From assembly GCF_000246985.2 (NCBI RefSeq), contig NC_022084.1:1530156-1594155 (forward strand): DNA of 64,000 bases, written 5' to 3'. The notes under the pieces are model-generated. The model saw nothing but the letters and a program-made list of their open reading frames with translations, did no database searches and was not told where the DNA came from. This document shows, one piece after another, positions 35,183-44,177 of this stretch (its first letter is position 1; every line of letters begins with the position of its first letter). A program made the position numbers and the translations under genes. The DNA is from Thermococcus litoralis DSM 5473. Lineage in GTDB: Archaea; Methanobacteriota_B; Thermococci; Thermococcales; Thermococcaceae.

Positions 35183-35725
35183 ATGGCTCTGAGACCAGCC
35201 AAGATTGACAGATACGTTGATAAGCCCGCTTACACGAGAAGGGAATACATTAGGGGTGCCCCCGGTCCGAGAATTACCATCTTCGACATGGGGAATCCCG
35301 CTGGAGACTTTGAGTTTGAGGTTAGCCTTCACACAGCCGAACCTGTCCAGATCAGGCAGAATGCACTTGAGGCTGCAAGAACCCAGCTCAACAGATTCCT
35401 CACAAAGAACGTCGGTAGGAGCAACTTCCACTACAAGATTAGAGTTTATCCCTTCCAAGTACTTAGAGAAAACCCGATGGCTACTGGAAGAAAGGCTGAC
35501 CGTTACGGAAACGGTATGAGAAGGCCCTTTGGAAAGCCAATAGGATTAGCAGCAAGACTTAAGAAAGATCAAAAGATCCTCACCGTTAGAGTTAACAGGC
35601 AGCACTTGAAGTTTGCAATCGCCGCAATGAAGAGAGCAAGCATGAAGTTCCCATGTAAGTGCTACTACAGAATCTACGACAAGGAAGGAAACGACGTAAC
35701 AACCAAAGTACTGTCAACACTTTGA
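35183..35725 (+). CDS. rpl10e: 50S ribosomal protein L10e / L16 (uL16)
   Basis: A 180-residue ribosomal protein starting [20 protein letters not shown], with [13 protein letters not shown], the [20 protein letters not shown] region and [14 protein letters not shown] 35183 follows GGGAGGTGAGGAAT. It belongs to the large subunit near the peptidyl transferase centre and stands apart from other ribosomal genes here. Confidence 0.97.
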   Translation: MALRPAKIDRYVDKPAYTRREYIRGAPGPRITIFDMGNPAGDFEFEVSLHTAEPVQIRQNALEAARTQLNRFLTKNVGRSNFHYKIRVYPFQVLRENPMATGRKADRYGNGMRRPFGKPIGLAARLKKDQKILTVRVNRQHLKFAIAAMKRASMKFPCKCYYRIYDKEGNDVTTKVLSTL

Positions 35726-35763
35726 GGTAAAAGCTTATTAACCTTAATTTTCCCTTTTCTTTC

Positions 35764-36351
35764 ATGAGGGCATTTGTACACCCTTTTAAGTCTCAAATGA
35801 TCTCTCTCAGTAATGCGCCCCATAATGGTGGAGTTTTCAGAGCTAACGGGTTCTTTTTCATGCAGGTTCACAAAAATTATGACGGTGATTACAAGAAGGA
35901 CTGTCTTGAATTTGAGAGGGCAAATGGGCTGGAGAATTTTGTAGGTTTCATGACTGCTGCGGATATAGAAAAAGTTCTCTCTATTGCAGAGTCTGGAAAC
36001 GTCAAGGCTTATATCACAGCTGGAATAACTAATCCTGCAATAGCTGGAGATGAGCCTCCCCGATTTTTAAGCAAAACAATCAACATAGCTTTGGTTATTG
36101 AAGAAGGGCTCACCCTAGGAGCTATGGCAAATGCAATAATGACGGCCACAGAGGCAAAAACATACACGCTATTGAATCTCGGTTATAATGCCACTGGAAC
36201 AACAAGCGATGGAATAGGGGTGTTTGCCTTCGAGGGAGAACAGGAGTGGGCAGGAACCGCCACAAGGCTTGGAATAGACATAGGCAGGGCAGTTAGGAAA
36301 GCTCTAAAAGAAAGTTTGAAGAAGTGGGAAAAAACTAAAGATTCTTTGTGA
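35764..36351 (+). CDS. cbiZ: Adenosylcobinamide amidohydrolase CbiZ
   Basis: The 195-residue enzyme removes the aminopropanol arm of adenosylcobinamide to give adenosylcobyric acid, allowing salvage of cobinamides. Family marks are [21 protein letters not shown] (about 15-35), MTAADIEKV (about 63-71), [12 protein letters not shown] and the [17 protein letters not shown] segment. There is no ribosome binding site; a TATA-like AAGCTTATTAACC lies about 30 nt before the ATG, so the mRNA is probably leaderless. It converges on cobT with a 17-nt overlap. Confidence 0.93.
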   Translation: MRAFVHPFKSQMISLSNAPHNGGVFRANGFFFMQVHKNYDGDYKKDCLEFERANGLENFVGFMTAADIEKVLSIAESGNVKAYITAGITNPAIAGDEPPRFLSKTINIALVIEEGLTLGAMANAIMTATEAKTYTLLNLGYNATGTTSDGIGVFAFEGEQEWAGTATRLGIDIGRAVRKALKESLKKWEKTKDSL

Positions 36352-37327
36352 GTTTTTCGTAGAGCTCTTCTACTTTCCTCTCGATATCTCTCTCAGTAAA
36401 TCCCCTCTTTAGTGCTAGCCATGCGGCTCCCCCGGCTCCAACCCCTTCTTTCACGTAGCCCCTTTCGTAATCTCTAAGACCCTTAAATTTGCTTTTTGAA
36501 AAGTCCAAGTTCGCATATTGGTACTCTACCCCCAGTCCCTCGGCTGTTTCTTTGAAAGTTGAACTTTTGTCTTTTATTACCCACTTTGTTGTTACAATCG
36601 TGAACCTTTCGAGTTCTCCCCCCATAGCTCTTAACAATGCTGCAACAGCCAGCATTTGTGTTCCACCAGCAAGTATTACTCTTCCTTTGAATCCTCGGGC
36701 AATCCCTACAACCGTGGCCATCATCGGGTCGCCAAACTCTTCCAAGGCTGTTAATGGTTTGTCCTTAAGCTCTCCCTCTTTTATACCCGCCCTTTTGAAC
36801 CCCTCTGCTATTACCTTCTCTTTTAAGGGTTGGGGATTGTCGAGAGAAGCCGAGGAAGTCTTTGCATCGTATCCAAGAGCCCACAAAACCGCTTGAGCTG
36901 TTGTTGTTCCTCCCGGTGTTGATTCCCCAATAACTACTTCTCCCAGATTTAGCTTGTTTAGTTCTTCCCCAAAAAGGGATGCTCTGTCTATTATTTCCCT
37001 AGTTTCTGGTAAAGCTTTCTCTTTTCTAAAATCTCTTCCTACATAGCTGCTTATGTGCACATGGGGGACTAGAGGGGCTAAATAAGTACCGCCCCTTACA
37101 ACAATAATCGGAAAGTTTGCAAGCTCTTTTGCGGCTTTCGTGATTATGGCAGGGGTTGGATGTCCCTCGGGAGTTACGGGTATTGTGTCTATTATTTTCG
37201 GCCTTTCGTAAAAAAGATATTCCGCATCTGCCGGTGGGGTTAGTTTTGTCAGCTCTGCTGTTGCCCCTGCTATACTTATTCCCGGTATTAAAGACACCTC
37301 GGTGTTTCCTAATACAACAAACATCAT
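36335..37327 (-). CDS. cobT: CobT-family nicotinate-nucleotide phosphoribosyltransferase
   Basis: A 330-residue protein of the archaeal CobT group. Segments include [21 protein letters not shown] (near residues 14-34), [20 protein letters not shown]-like [15 protein letters not shown] (about 133-147), [13 protein letters not shown] and [13 protein letters not shown]. It should activate the lower-ligand base for cobamide assembly. ATG 37327 follows AAGGTGATAGCT; the longer upstream frame crosses the promoter. The promoter carries TGGACAAATTATCCA over its predicted start. Confidence 0.88.
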   Translation of the reverse strand: MMFVVLGNTEVSLIPGISIAGATAELTKLTPPADAEYLFYERPKIIDTIPVTPEGHPTPAIITKAAKELANFPIIVVRGGTYLAPLVPHVHISSYVGRDFRKEKALPETREIIDRASLFGEELNKLNLGEVVIGESTPGGTTTAQAVLWALGYDAKTSSASLDNPQPLKEKVIAEGFKRAGIKEGELKDKPLTALEEFGDPMMATVVGIARGFKGRVILAGGTQMLAVAALLRAMGGELERFTIVTTKWVIKDKSSTFKETAEGLGVEYQYANLDFSKSKFKGLRDYERGYVKEGVGAGGAAWLALKRGFTERDIERKVEELYEKLTKNL

Positions 37328-37338
37328 AGCTATCACCT

Positions 37339-37400
37339 TGGACAAATTATCCAATAGGTTTATATATCCTTCCCTTTTATTATTGCTGGACAAATTATCC
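37339..37400. promoter_or_regulatory. Divergent cobT/btuF promoter with twin operators
   Basis: TGGACAAATTATCC occurs twice in the same orientation, at 37339-37352 (continuing to A37353) and at 37387-37400. Between them GGTTTATATATCC (37357-37369) can act as a TATA box in both directions. Counting about 25 nt from it each way places both transcription starts inside the two elements. This is consistent with one repressor controlling both genes. Confidence 0.65.
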
Positions 37401-37411
37401 GGGTGAGGTGC

Positions 37412-38431
37412 ATGAGGAAGGTAGCCATTGTGCTGGTACTGCTTATATTTGGGGTTGTTATAGCGGGTTGCATCGGGCAAACTCAAACCACCCCTACCAC
37501 AACAGAAACTGCTGAAGAAAAAGTGACATCCACGACAACCACAACAAATACAGTAAGCGAAACCCAAACTCCTGCTCCTAAATATCCATTAACTATAGTT
37601 GATTTTGCCGGAAGGGAAGTCACCATAGAGAAAGAGCCTCAAAAAATAGTATCTCTAGCGCCTAGTATCACGGAAACCCTTTACTTCATAGGTGCTCTCG
37701 ACAAAGTTGTTGGAGTGACAAAATTCGACAACTACCCGGAGAATGTTCAGGAAGGAAGAACCGTTGTTGGAGGATTTTCTGATCCTAGTATAGAGGTGAT
37801 AGCATCTTTGAATCCGGATCTTATAGTTGGTACTTCAATGCATCTCAAATACTTAGAGCAACTTGAGAAGATAGCCCCAGTTATAATCATTGACCCAAAG
37901 AGTATAGATGAAATCTACAAAGCAGTTGAACTTTTGGGAGAAGTTACGAACAAAGAGGAGAAAGCAAATGAAGTCGTGAATAACATGCGAAGTAAGATTG
38001 AAGAAATAAAATCAAAAGTAATGGATGCTCCGAAAGTAAAGGTGTTCTACATAGTTTGGAGTGACCCATTGATGAGTGCCGGTAATGGAACCTTTATCCA
38101 CGATCTCATAACATTGGCAGGGGGAGAAAACATCTTTGGAGATACTCAGGGCTGGCCGCAAGTAAGCATTGAAGAAGTCTTGGCAAGAAATCCAGAAGTA
38201 ATAATCCTTCCTCCACATGCGGGAATGAATGCGGAGGATCTCTGCAATACTCAGCTTGTGAACACTGATGCCGTAAAAACTGGGAGGGTTTACACTCTAA
38301 GCAGTGATGACATCGTTTCAAGACCAAGCCCAAGAATAGTTAAAGGACTAGAGGAGATTGCGAAGTTCTTACATCCAGATGTGTTTAACTTCACATATCA
38401 GCCTCTCGTATGTGAAGCTACGGCAGGCTGA
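37412..38431 (+). CDS. btuF: Cobalamin-type ABC transporter substrate-binding lipoprotein (BtuF-like)
   Basis: A 339-residue lipoprotein. Its signal peptide ends in a lipobox (VVIAGC, Cys about 20), followed by a Thr-rich linker of about 35 residues for the cell-surface position and a BtuF/FhuD-type binding domain ([20 protein letters not shown] near residue 80, and SLNPDLIVG). It sits divergent from cobT, sharing an operator, so cobamide or cobinamide capture is the likely role. The matching permease and ATPase are not adjacent. ATG 37412 follows GGTGAGGTG. Confidence 0.87.
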   Translation: MRKVAIVLVLLIFGVVIAGCIGQTQTTPTTTETAEEKVTSTTTTTNTVSETQTPAPKYPLTIVDFAGREVTIEKEPQKIVSLAPSITETLYFIGALDKVVGVTKFDNYPENVQEGRTVVGGFSDPSIEVIASLNPDLIVGTSMHLKYLEQLEKIAPVIIIDPKSIDEIYKAVELLGEVTNKEEKANEVVNNMRSKIEEIKSKVMDAPKVKVFYIVWSDPLMSAGNGTFIHDLITLAGGENIFGDTQGWPQVSIEEVLARNPEVIILPPHAGMNAEDLCNTQLVNTDAVKTGRVYTLSSDDIVSRPSPRIVKGLEEIAKFLHPDVFNFTYQPLVCEATAG

Positions 38432-38448
38432 TTCTTTTTTCTCTTTTT
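38432..38448 (+). terminator. T-rich terminator after btuF
   Basis: TTCTTTTTTCTCTTTTT follows the btuF stop directly, a typical archaeal U-rich terminator. The end of the run lies just before the cobQ ribosome binding site, so some read-through is likely. Confidence 0.35.
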
Positions 38449-38458
38449 GGTGATGGTT

Positions 38459-39910
38459 ATGGGTAGAGCTTTGATGATCCAAGGCACTTCTTCAGGAGCT
38501 GGAAAATCTTTATTGGCCCTTGCACTGTGCAGGATTCTTACAAATCTCGGCTACGATGTGGTTCCCTTCAAAAGCCAGAACATGAGTTTAAATTCTGCTC
38601 CAAGCATTGAAGGGGGAGAAATAAGCAGGGCTCAATATTTGCAAGCTTTGGCATGTAAGAAGAAACCTTCTGTGAGGTTCAACCCCATTCTTCTAAAACC
38701 TGAGGGGAACATGAGAAGTCAAGTAGTTTTTATGGGAAAGCCCATCGGAAGTGTCTCAGCCAGAGAATACATGCTTTCCACCAAGGAGGAGCTCTTTAAA
38801 AGAGCCATGAGGGTTCTAGATGAGCTTATGCATAGTCATGATGTTGTAGTAATTGAGGGAGCGGGTTCCCCTGTGGAGATAAACTTGAAGGATTATGATA
38901 TTGCAAACATGCGGGTTGCAAGGCATGCAAATGCCAAAGTTATTCTCGTGGCTGACATAGATAGGGGAGGTAGTTTTGCTTCAATAGTAGGCACGATGGA
39001 GCTTTTAAGCGAGGAGGAAAGGGAGCTAGTTATGGGATTTGTTTTTAACAAGTTTAGGGGCGATAAATCTCTCCTTGAACCCGGCTTTGGATATTTGGAG
39101 CAGAGATATAGGAAGAGGGTCTTGGGAGTTATCCCCTATGTGGATCACAAACTGCCAGAGGAAGATTCCTTAGCAGAGTTTCCTAAAGTTAAAGGTGACT
39201 TGCACATACAGATCATCAAGCTTCCACATATAAGCAACTTCACCGATTTCGAGCCCCTTCATTGGGCCAACGGTGTTGATTATGTGACAAAAGCCGACGA
39301 GATTGAAGGAGATTTAATAATTATTCCAGGGAGCAAAAACACGGTGGAAGATTTGCTCTGGATGAGGGAGAACGGAATTGAAGATGCCATAATTCAGGCT
39401 CACTGCGAGGGTTCATTCGTTGTCGGTATTTGTGGCGGCTTTCAGATGCTTGGGAAGGAGATAATAGACAATGTCGAGTCAAAGAGAGGCAAGGTTAGGG
39501 GCGTCGGTCTTCTGCCAGCTAAAACGATCTTCACGATGGAAAAGAGAACCAACCACCTGAAATCAGAAATACTGTGGGAGCAAGCCAAGAAAATGGAAGT
39601 TGAGGGCTACGAGATAAGGATGGGACGTTCCACAAGTGAGAGGCCGTTCTCAATAATAAAGGAGATAAACGGTGCCAAAGTCTTCGAGCCCGAGGGAGCT
39701 ATAGGTGAGAGAAGCTTTGGAACGTATCTCCACGGAATCTTTCACAACTTCGCATTCACAGAGCGGCTTTTAAACATGCTTCGCTTGGAGAAGGGTCTTG
39801 AGTCCTTAAGCCTCAAGGAGTGGAGCCTAGAGGAGGAAATTGAAAGATTTTCCAGAGTCGTGGAAGAAAACTTAGACCTCAATTACATCCTAAGTGAACT
39901 TGGGGTGTAG
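38459..39910 (+). CDS. cobQ: Cobyric acid synthase CobQ (CbiP)
   Basis: The 483-residue enzyme amidates four side chains of adenosylcobyrinic diamide with glutamine and ATP. The N-terminal part has the P-loop [14 protein letters not shown] (about 7-20) and [11 protein letters not shown]. The C-terminal part is a class I amidotransferase with Cys in [12 protein letters not shown] (about 324-335) and a final HGIFHN. ATG 38459 follows GGTGATG; GTG and ATG codons just upstream are less well placed. Its end overlaps cobY by 21 nt tail to tail. Confidence 0.96.
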   Translation: MGRALMIQGTSSGAGKSLLALALCRILTNLGYDVVPFKSQNMSLNSAPSIEGGEISRAQYLQALACKKKPSVRFNPILLKPEGNMRSQVVFMGKPIGSVSAREYMLSTKEELFKRAMRVLDELMHSHDVVVIEGAGSPVEINLKDYDIANMRVARHANAKVILVADIDRGGSFASIVGTMELLSEEERELVMGFVFNKFRGDKSLLEPGFGYLEQRYRKRVLGVIPYVDHKLPEEDSLAEFPKVKGDLHIQIIKLPHISNFTDFEPLHWANGVDYVTKADEIEGDLIIIPGSKNTVEDLLWMRENGIEDAIIQAHCEGSFVVGICGGFQMLGKEIIDNVESKRGKVRGVGLLPAKTIFTMEKRTNHLKSEILWEQAKKMEVEGYEIRMGRSTSERPFSIIKEINGAKVFEPEGAIGERSFGTYLHGIFHNFAFTERLLNMLRLEKGLESLSLKEWSLEEEIERFSRVVEENLDLNYILSELGV

Positions 39911-40441
39911 GAGCTTGGCAATTCTGTTTGCAAGTTCAATCTCTCTTGGTGTGTTCACGTTTAAAGCCAAAAGGGGGTTTCTTAGCTCAACGAATTCTTC
40001 TCCCTCATAGGAAACTCCATTAATTCCTACAATTGCGTATCCTCTGTAAGTTGCAACTCCAAGGTCTTTTGGCACGATGTTTAAAGGCAAAACTCCAGTG
40101 ATGCTGGTTTTTTTCTTTTCAAGCTCGCTCCTTATAAGGGCAATATCACACGCCTTTACGAAAGGCAGATCGGCTGAGACGCTTACAAATGGCCCAAACT
40201 CCTTCAAGAGCCACTGAACGTCTTCAACATATCCCCTTCCTGGCGTGTTGACGAAGGGAATCCTCTCCCGGAGGCATAGTTCCCTGGTTTTTGGTGTGTT
40301 CTTCGAGAGGGCAACAAGGGTTTCATCTATCTTTGAGCTCTCATTGTAAACCCAGAGGAGCATTTCTTTATCTGCTATTTTCAATACTGGTTTTTCTTTT
40401 CCCATTCTGGTAGATTTTCCACCCGCTAAGATGATTATCAT
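39890..40441 (-). CDS. cobY: GTP:adenosylcobinamide-phosphate guanylyltransferase CobY
   Basis: A 183-residue nucleotidyltransferase with [21 protein letters not shown] (GTP binding) and [13 protein letters not shown] (metal site Asp). CobY is the archaeal replacement for CobU and makes adenosylcobinamide-GDP for CobS. ATG 40441 follows GTGATAGCA. It lies 5 nt after the PIN-domain gene on the same strand, so both may share a transcript with cobS. Confidence 0.9.
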   Translation of the reverse strand: MIIILAGGKSTRMGKEKPVLKIADKEMLLWVYNESSKIDETLVALSKNTPKTRELCLRERIPFVNTPGRGYVEDVQWLLKEFGPFVSVSADLPFVKACDIALIRSELEKKKTSITGVLPLNIVPKDLGVATYRGYAIVGINGVSYEGEEFVELRNPLLALNVNTPREIELANRIAKLLHPKFT

Positions 40442-40446
40442 TGCTA

Positions 40447-40827
40447 TCACAAAAAGAGGATTTTTACATAATTCAAAGCTTTTGTGAAATCCGTGTCCAT
40501 AGTAACTACTGTAAGATCAAAAACGTTTGCAACAGCACACTGGTAGGCATCGTCGAAATTAAGATTAAAGGTCTTATGTATCCTAATGAGTTCTGGATAG
40601 CTCTCTACTGGTAAAGAGAGAATCTCCACATTTGGAAGAACATCTTCTATGAATTCTTCAAAAACCTCTGGTTTTCTTAATTTGAAAAGTATCACTCCAA
40701 TTGAGTGCAGAGAAAAATCTGTCATATAAAGTCTATCAATATTCTCAGAAAGAAATTTCTTTGCCTCCTCTTTCTTCTTTTGACCAAGAAGGATCTCCAA
40801 GAAAACATTTGTATCCACAAGAAACAT
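40447..40827 (-). CDS. vapC: VapC-like PIN-domain toxin
   Basis: A 126-residue PIN-domain ribonuclease. Acidic metal ligands are seen in FLVDTNVFLEILLG (Asp near residue 4), in the NLNFDDAYQCAVA segment (about 91-103) and in VVTMDTDFTK. ATG 40827 overlaps the antitoxin stop (TGATG). Toxins of this family cut RNA and are held by the VapB partner. Confidence 0.88.
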   Translation of the reverse strand: MFLVDTNVFLEILLGQKKKEEAKKFLSENIDRLYMTDFSLHSIGVILFKLRKPEVFEEFIEDVLPNVEILSLPVESYPELIRIHKTFNLNFDDAYQCAVANVFDLTVVTMDTDFTKALNYVKILFL

Positions 40828-41021
40828 CAAGCCCTCCACTCCAAAGCCTTGTGTTGAAGTTCAACTGAGGAAAGCCCCGACTTAACTTTGCCTTCCCATG
40901 AAAACGTGAATCCCTTTCTTTTTTTCTCCCGATATTTTTTAAGAAGGAACTCTGCATAATCAAAAACCTCCTTTTTAAGCTCGGGAGGAAGTTTGGAGAG
41001 AACTTTCTCGATCTCTTGCAT
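40827..41021 (-). CDS. vapB: DUF2281/VapB-like antitoxin
   Basis: A 64-residue protein with a DUF2281-type start (IEKVLSKLPPELKKEVFDYA, about residues 4-23), then a basic coil YREKKRKG and a C-terminal SWEGKVKSGLSSVELQHKAL for toxin binding. ATG 41021 follows CGGTGAGAAT. Coupled to vapC by an overlapping stop and start. Confidence 0.82.
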   Translation of the reverse strand: MQEIEKVLSKLPPELKKEVFDYAEFLLKKYREKKRKGFTFSWEGKVKSGLSSVELQHKALEWRA

Positions 41022-41074
41022 ATTCTCACCGAATAGAATTTGGTTCAGAAAACTTTTAAACTTATGCGTCAGCT

Positions 41075-41773
41075 TCATTCCAATAGCATAAATACAAAAG
41101 CCATAAGTAAAAGTGTTCCGGCTCTTGTTATCTCCGCTATTGCTCCAATGCAGTCCCCGTTTAAACCTCCGAAATTGTCTATACTAACCTTCATGACGTA
41201 TGCACCAACCAGAAGTCCAACAACTGAAAAAATGGCCTTTGGGTTATAAAATCCTATAGGGAAGATGAGGATTGAATATAACAAGGTGCCAACAGCCAAT
41301 TGCCTTTTGTTCATCTTTTCCATAAAATACCATCCTAATCCTGATCCAAGTGGTTTTTTGGTGGCTAAAGCAAGGAGCATTGCATACTTTGAGTTCAGCT
41401 CAGCTAGAAATATTGCATAAAATGGGAGATGGTTTAGAGAGTATATCTGAATAAAAAGTACCATTACAACAGCAAAAATTCCAGCTATGCCAGTGTTCAG
41501 ATCTTTCATGGCTTCAATTTTCCTTTCTCTGTCTCCTTTAACCATAATTCCATCGGCCCAATCGGCTAGCCCGTCCAAGTGGAGCAGGCCTATTATGGAG
41601 TAAAGCGAGAGAATTGCTAAGATGTTTTTCATAGGAAGGTCAAGGTATAAAATCAAAGTAGGTAGAGAGGAGGTAATGATAGCAAGCAAGGGAAAGGCCC
41701 ATACTTCATTCCTAGCTTTTTCGAAGTCTCCCCTTATTGGGACTCTTGTCATAAAGGGAATGATGTTTCTCAT
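41075..41773 (-). CDS. cobS: Adenosylcobinamide-GDP ribazoletransferase CobS
   Basis: A 232-residue integral membrane enzyme that joins adenosylcobinamide-GDP with alpha-ribazole (phosphate) to form the cobamide. Marks are [12 protein letters not shown] near the start, the metal site [15 protein letters not shown] (about 63-77) with [19 protein letters not shown], and a [16 protein letters not shown] segment near the end. ATG 41773 follows AGGTGGTTAC. Confidence 0.95.
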   Translation of the reverse strand: MRNIIPFMTRVPIRGDFEKARNEVWAFPLLAIITSSLPTLILYLDLPMKNILAILSLYSIIGLLHLDGLADWADGIMVKGDRERKIEAMKDLNTGIAGIFAVVMVLFIQIYSLNHLPFYAIFLAELNSKYAMLLALATKKPLGSGLGWYFMEKMNKRQLAVGTLLYSILIFPIGFYNPKAIFSVVGLLVGAYVMKVSIDNFGGLNGDCIGAIAEITRAGTLLLMAFVFMLLE

Positions 41774-41837
41774 GTAACCACCTGGCTAATTAATCCAATT
41801 GCAAGAAAGCTTAAAAAGTCTGCCCCCAATGCCATCC

Positions 41838-42001
41838 ATGAAAAAGAACACTATCGAAAATTGCTTGTCTTGGTTTTGATTTTGACCTTCTTATATACCC
41901 TCGGGCTGCTGGGTATATTCCATTTTGCCGTGAGTTACTACATCACGATCTTCTTTATATTCCTCTTTCTCTTCCTTCGTTGGGAGTCCCGGATGAAGTG
42001 A
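41838..42001 (+). pseudogene. Small membrane protein, start frameshifted (paralogue of 46089-46262)
   Basis: A frame encoding EHYRKLLVLVLILTFLYTLG, then LLGIFHFAVSYYITIFFIFL and FLFLRWESRMK, ends at TGA 41999-42001. It matches the intact 57-residue paralogue at 46089 almost throughout. The expected start ATG 41838 is out of frame by one base at a run of five A (41841-41845); six A would give MKKEHYRKLL. Either this is a sequencing error, or translation starts at a TTG. A TATA-like AAGCTTAAAAAG lies about 30 nt before the ATG. The end overlaps cobZ on the other strand by 47 nt. Confidence 0.6.
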
Positions 42002-42389
42002 GCTCGAAAACTTTTGTCATGCATCCGGCAATGAATCCCCCAATTGCATCGTCCAGGAAAGGAGGGAGCTCCTTTAAAATCCCGGGCTTTTTTGTGTCGT
42101 AGTAGAAGAAGTTGAAGAGCGCCATCTTGCCCCCAATATACTCAGCTATGTTGATCCCGATGAGTTCATCGGCAACTAGGTTTACCGGATCACCTTCAAC
42201 TTTGAAGTCCTCTTCCAAGAGCAGAGCAGCTGTCAAAAGTGCTTGGATATTTATATCGTTTAGATAGTGGAGCATGATTTCCTTGAGTTTTTCTTTGACC
42301 TTTTCTCTCTCTTCCCCGATGTAGAGCTCCAGAGCGGTATCAAGCATTTTTTCAAGGGTTATTCCCTTGGAATTAAGCTTTTCAATCAT
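41955..42389 (-). CDS. cobZ: CobZ-type alpha-ribazole phosphatase (PgpA-like)
   Basis: The 144-residue product resembles archaeal CobZ, which removes phosphate from alpha-ribazole 5'-phosphate or adenosylcobalamin phosphate. It has the PgpA-like signature PVNLVADELIGINIAEYIGG (about residues 68-87) with FFYYDTKKPGILKELPPF and a DDAIGGFIAGCMT end. It overlaps the upstream PP-loop gene by 8 nt and starts after AAGGTGATGAGGG. Its place in the cobamide cluster supports the call. Confidence 0.85.
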   Translation of the reverse strand: MIEKLNSKGITLEKMLDTALELYIGEEREKVKEKLKEIMLHYLNDINIQALLTAALLLEEDFKVEGDPVNLVADELIGINIAEYIGGKMALFNFFYYDTKKPGILKELPPFLDDAIGGFIAGCMTKVFELTSSGTPNEGRERGI

Positions 42390-43026
42390 CCCTCATCACC
42401 TTAAACCTTAACCACCAATACTTTTCGCTTTTCTCAATGGAAAGCTTTTCAAGCTTAAAACGCTCCCTAAAGAGTGGGCCGGAGAGTGTTACCGTGTGGA
42501 ACTCTCCCCTTTCACCGAGCGGATCTACGGCGGGGTTCTTGTCTAAGAATGCATCTAAATCTTCCAGGGAGGAAAACTTATATCCTAACCAGTCTTTTTC
42601 AAGTTTTTCCTTATTTACTGCAATTATTGCATATTCAAAGCCAGCATTAAGAATCTCTTCGGCTAGCTCAAGCGTATTTCGTCCCCACAGGGGTTCTAAG
42701 CTTCTAACACCGGCTTTTTCAGCAAGCCACTCCACCCACTTTAGGTGTTCTTCTAGGAATATGTCCCCTGCTATGAGATAATCAACTTCAAGGGATGCTA
42801 TGAATCTGGCTAAAGAATCTCCTCCTTCTGCCATGTCAAAGGTAAGGAGAGTTTTCCCCATGGCATTTGCAATGATCTTAAGGGCATCAAAATTTTCCCA
42901 GTGGGGAGATAGTCCAATTGAAGTCTTGAGGGCAAGTAAATAGGGAACTTTGATACCTCTCTTTTCGACAAGGTAGAGAGCATATAATCCATCCTTTCCA
43001 CCTGAGAAAAAAGCTACACCCCTCAA
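42382..43026 (-). CDS. Dph6-like PP-loop ATP pyrophosphatase
   Basis: A 214-residue protein with the PP-loop FFSGGKDGLYAL (about residues 6-17) and the Dph6/MJ0570-type segments LAGDIFLEEHLKWVEWLAEK-like and EPLWGRNTLELAEEILNAG, ending GERGEFHTVTLSGPLF. True Dph6 amidates diphthine on EF-2. This copy is translationally coupled to cobZ and a zinc-ribbon gene in a cobamide region, so an amide- or adenylate-forming step related to cobamides is possible. Diphthamide synthesis cannot be excluded. Confidence 0.75.
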   Translation of the reverse strand: MRGVAFFSGGKDGLYALYLVEKRGIKVPYLLALKTSIGLSPHWENFDALKIIANAMGKTLLTFDMAEGGDSLARFIASLEVDYLIAGDIFLEEHLKWVEWLAEKAGVRSLEPLWGRNTLELAEEILNAGFEYAIIAVNKEKLEKDWLGYKFSSLEDLDAFLDKNPAVDPLGERGEFHTVTLSGPLFRERFKLEKLSIEKSEKYWWLRFKVMRDD

Positions 43027-43271
43027 AGCCTTCCCTCCAGCTTTGCCTCTTCGTATTCCTCCTTGACTTTTTGAAGCTCTGCCTCCTCCACGTAAGGGAT
43101 TATCGCACCACAGTTAAGGCATAGCCATGGATAAGCTTTTACAGTTCCGCTAATTGCTCCCTTAAAACCCTTTTTCCATGGAGCCTTCCAGAAGTATAGT
43201 GCATAACCCTCCTGTGGGCTTTTTCCTTTTACCATCGTTCCCCCACAAAACGGGCACGTCTTTGTCTCCAT
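43023..43271 (-). CDS. Small zinc-ribbon protein
   Basis: An 82-residue protein with CPFCGG (residues 6-11) and CLNCGA (about 51-56), a two-CxxC zinc ribbon, with aromatic residues between (YALYFWKAPWKKGFKG) and an acidic helical end. It overlaps the PP-loop gene by 4 nt (ATGA). No enzymatic motif. It may be an accessory of the PP-loop enzyme. Confidence 0.7.
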   Translation of the reverse strand: METKTCPFCGGTMVKGKSPQEGYALYFWKAPWKKGFKGAISGTVKAYPWLCLNCGAIIPYVEEAELQKVKEEYEEAKLEGRL

Positions 43272-43313
43272 GCTACCACCAAAATTATAACCTCACTGGA
43301 TGTTTTATTATTT

Positions 43314-44069
43314 ATGCTGCTGAGGTTTGAGAGCCTTAAAAGGATTGGCGAGGTTTATATTAATCCAAAAAACTTCAAAACCATGCCTTTATTCTTAAAG
43401 ACGTGGAGAGATCTCCTTTCCCTTGATGAAAAAACCTATGGGGTTTATGCTAAAACCCTATACAACCCGAAGGAAAGGTTTCTGGTCAAAGAGGAGAAGG
43501 ATGAGAAAAAAGCTTATGAGCTTGTGAAACTCTATCATGAATTTCTTAGATCTCCCTTGAGGTTCTGCAGTAGAGAAAACTATGAATACCAGATGAAAAT
43601 AAAAGCCTTTGAAGGCTTGCCCTTTGCAAACGGATGGGTTGGTTCAAAAATTGCTTTGATAGGTGAAGCGCCGGGTAGAAAAGGGTGCGGATTAACGGGA
43701 ATATGCTTCTACAGAGATGCCTCGGGAATGCTTCTTAGGAAGACCCTCTTTTCTCTCGGCATAAACCCGGATTTTGTGTACATCACCAATGTTGTTAAGT
43801 GCAATCCTCCGGAAAACAAGCTGAAAGGATTTGGGGAAAAGGAGCTAGGACTTTTGGAGAGGGAGCTCGATATCCTCAAGCCTAAAGCCATTTTTGCCGT
43901 CGGCAGAACCGCTCAGAAAGCCCTGAAAAAGCTTGGTCTTGATGCAATTTATCTTAAACATCCAGCCTGGTACGTTAGGAGAGGAATAAAAGAACCAAAC
44001 GAGGAGATTCTTGAGGAGTATGAAGAAATAAGAAAGGCATTTGTCTCAATTCGTGGTGGAGTATTTTGA
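43314..44069 (+). CDS. Uracil-DNA glycosylase superfamily protein
   Basis: A 251-residue protein. The N-terminal ~100 residues are unrecognised. A UDG-superfamily domain follows with motif A-like IALIGEAPGRKGCGLTGICF (about 113-132), YITNVVKCNPPENK (about 161-174), KAIFAVGRTAQKAL and a motif B-like KHPAWYVRRG near the end. Families 4 and 5 remove uracil from DNA in hyperthermophiles. Here motif A lacks the usual GEAPG-x-x-E/D form, and only a few cysteines are present, so activity and cluster binding are uncertain. It may be leaderless, as no ribosome binding site is seen. Confidence 0.75.
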   Translation: MLLRFESLKRIGEVYINPKNFKTMPLFLKTWRDLLSLDEKTYGVYAKTLYNPKERFLVKEEKDEKKAYELVKLYHEFLRSPLRFCSRENYEYQMKIKAFEGLPFANGWVGSKIALIGEAPGRKGCGLTGICFYRDASGMLLRKTLFSLGINPDFVYITNVVKCNPPENKLKGFGEKELGLLERELDILKPKAIFAVGRTAQKALKKLGLDAIYLKHPAWYVRRGIKEPNEEILEEYEEIRKAFVSIRGGVF

Positions 44070-44177
44070 AACGTGGCAAAATATTGCCATTAAAGTTTTT
44101 TGATAATTCTAGTTCTCCCTAAATTGAGCTCCGGAAAGAGTTAAAAGGATAAAATATCCAACACTGTTGATGCCGAA

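Noticed and set aside
37328-37411. Cobalamin riboswitch in front of cobT or btuF
   Set aside because: The leaders are too short for a B12 riboswitch, and no B12-box-like sequence is seen; a protein operator explains the region better.
37345-37567. N-terminal extension of cobT (about 80 residues)
   Set aside because: It is Cys/His/Pro-rich, crosses the divergent promoter and the start of btuF, and is not typical of CobT; ATG 37327 has a ribosome binding site.
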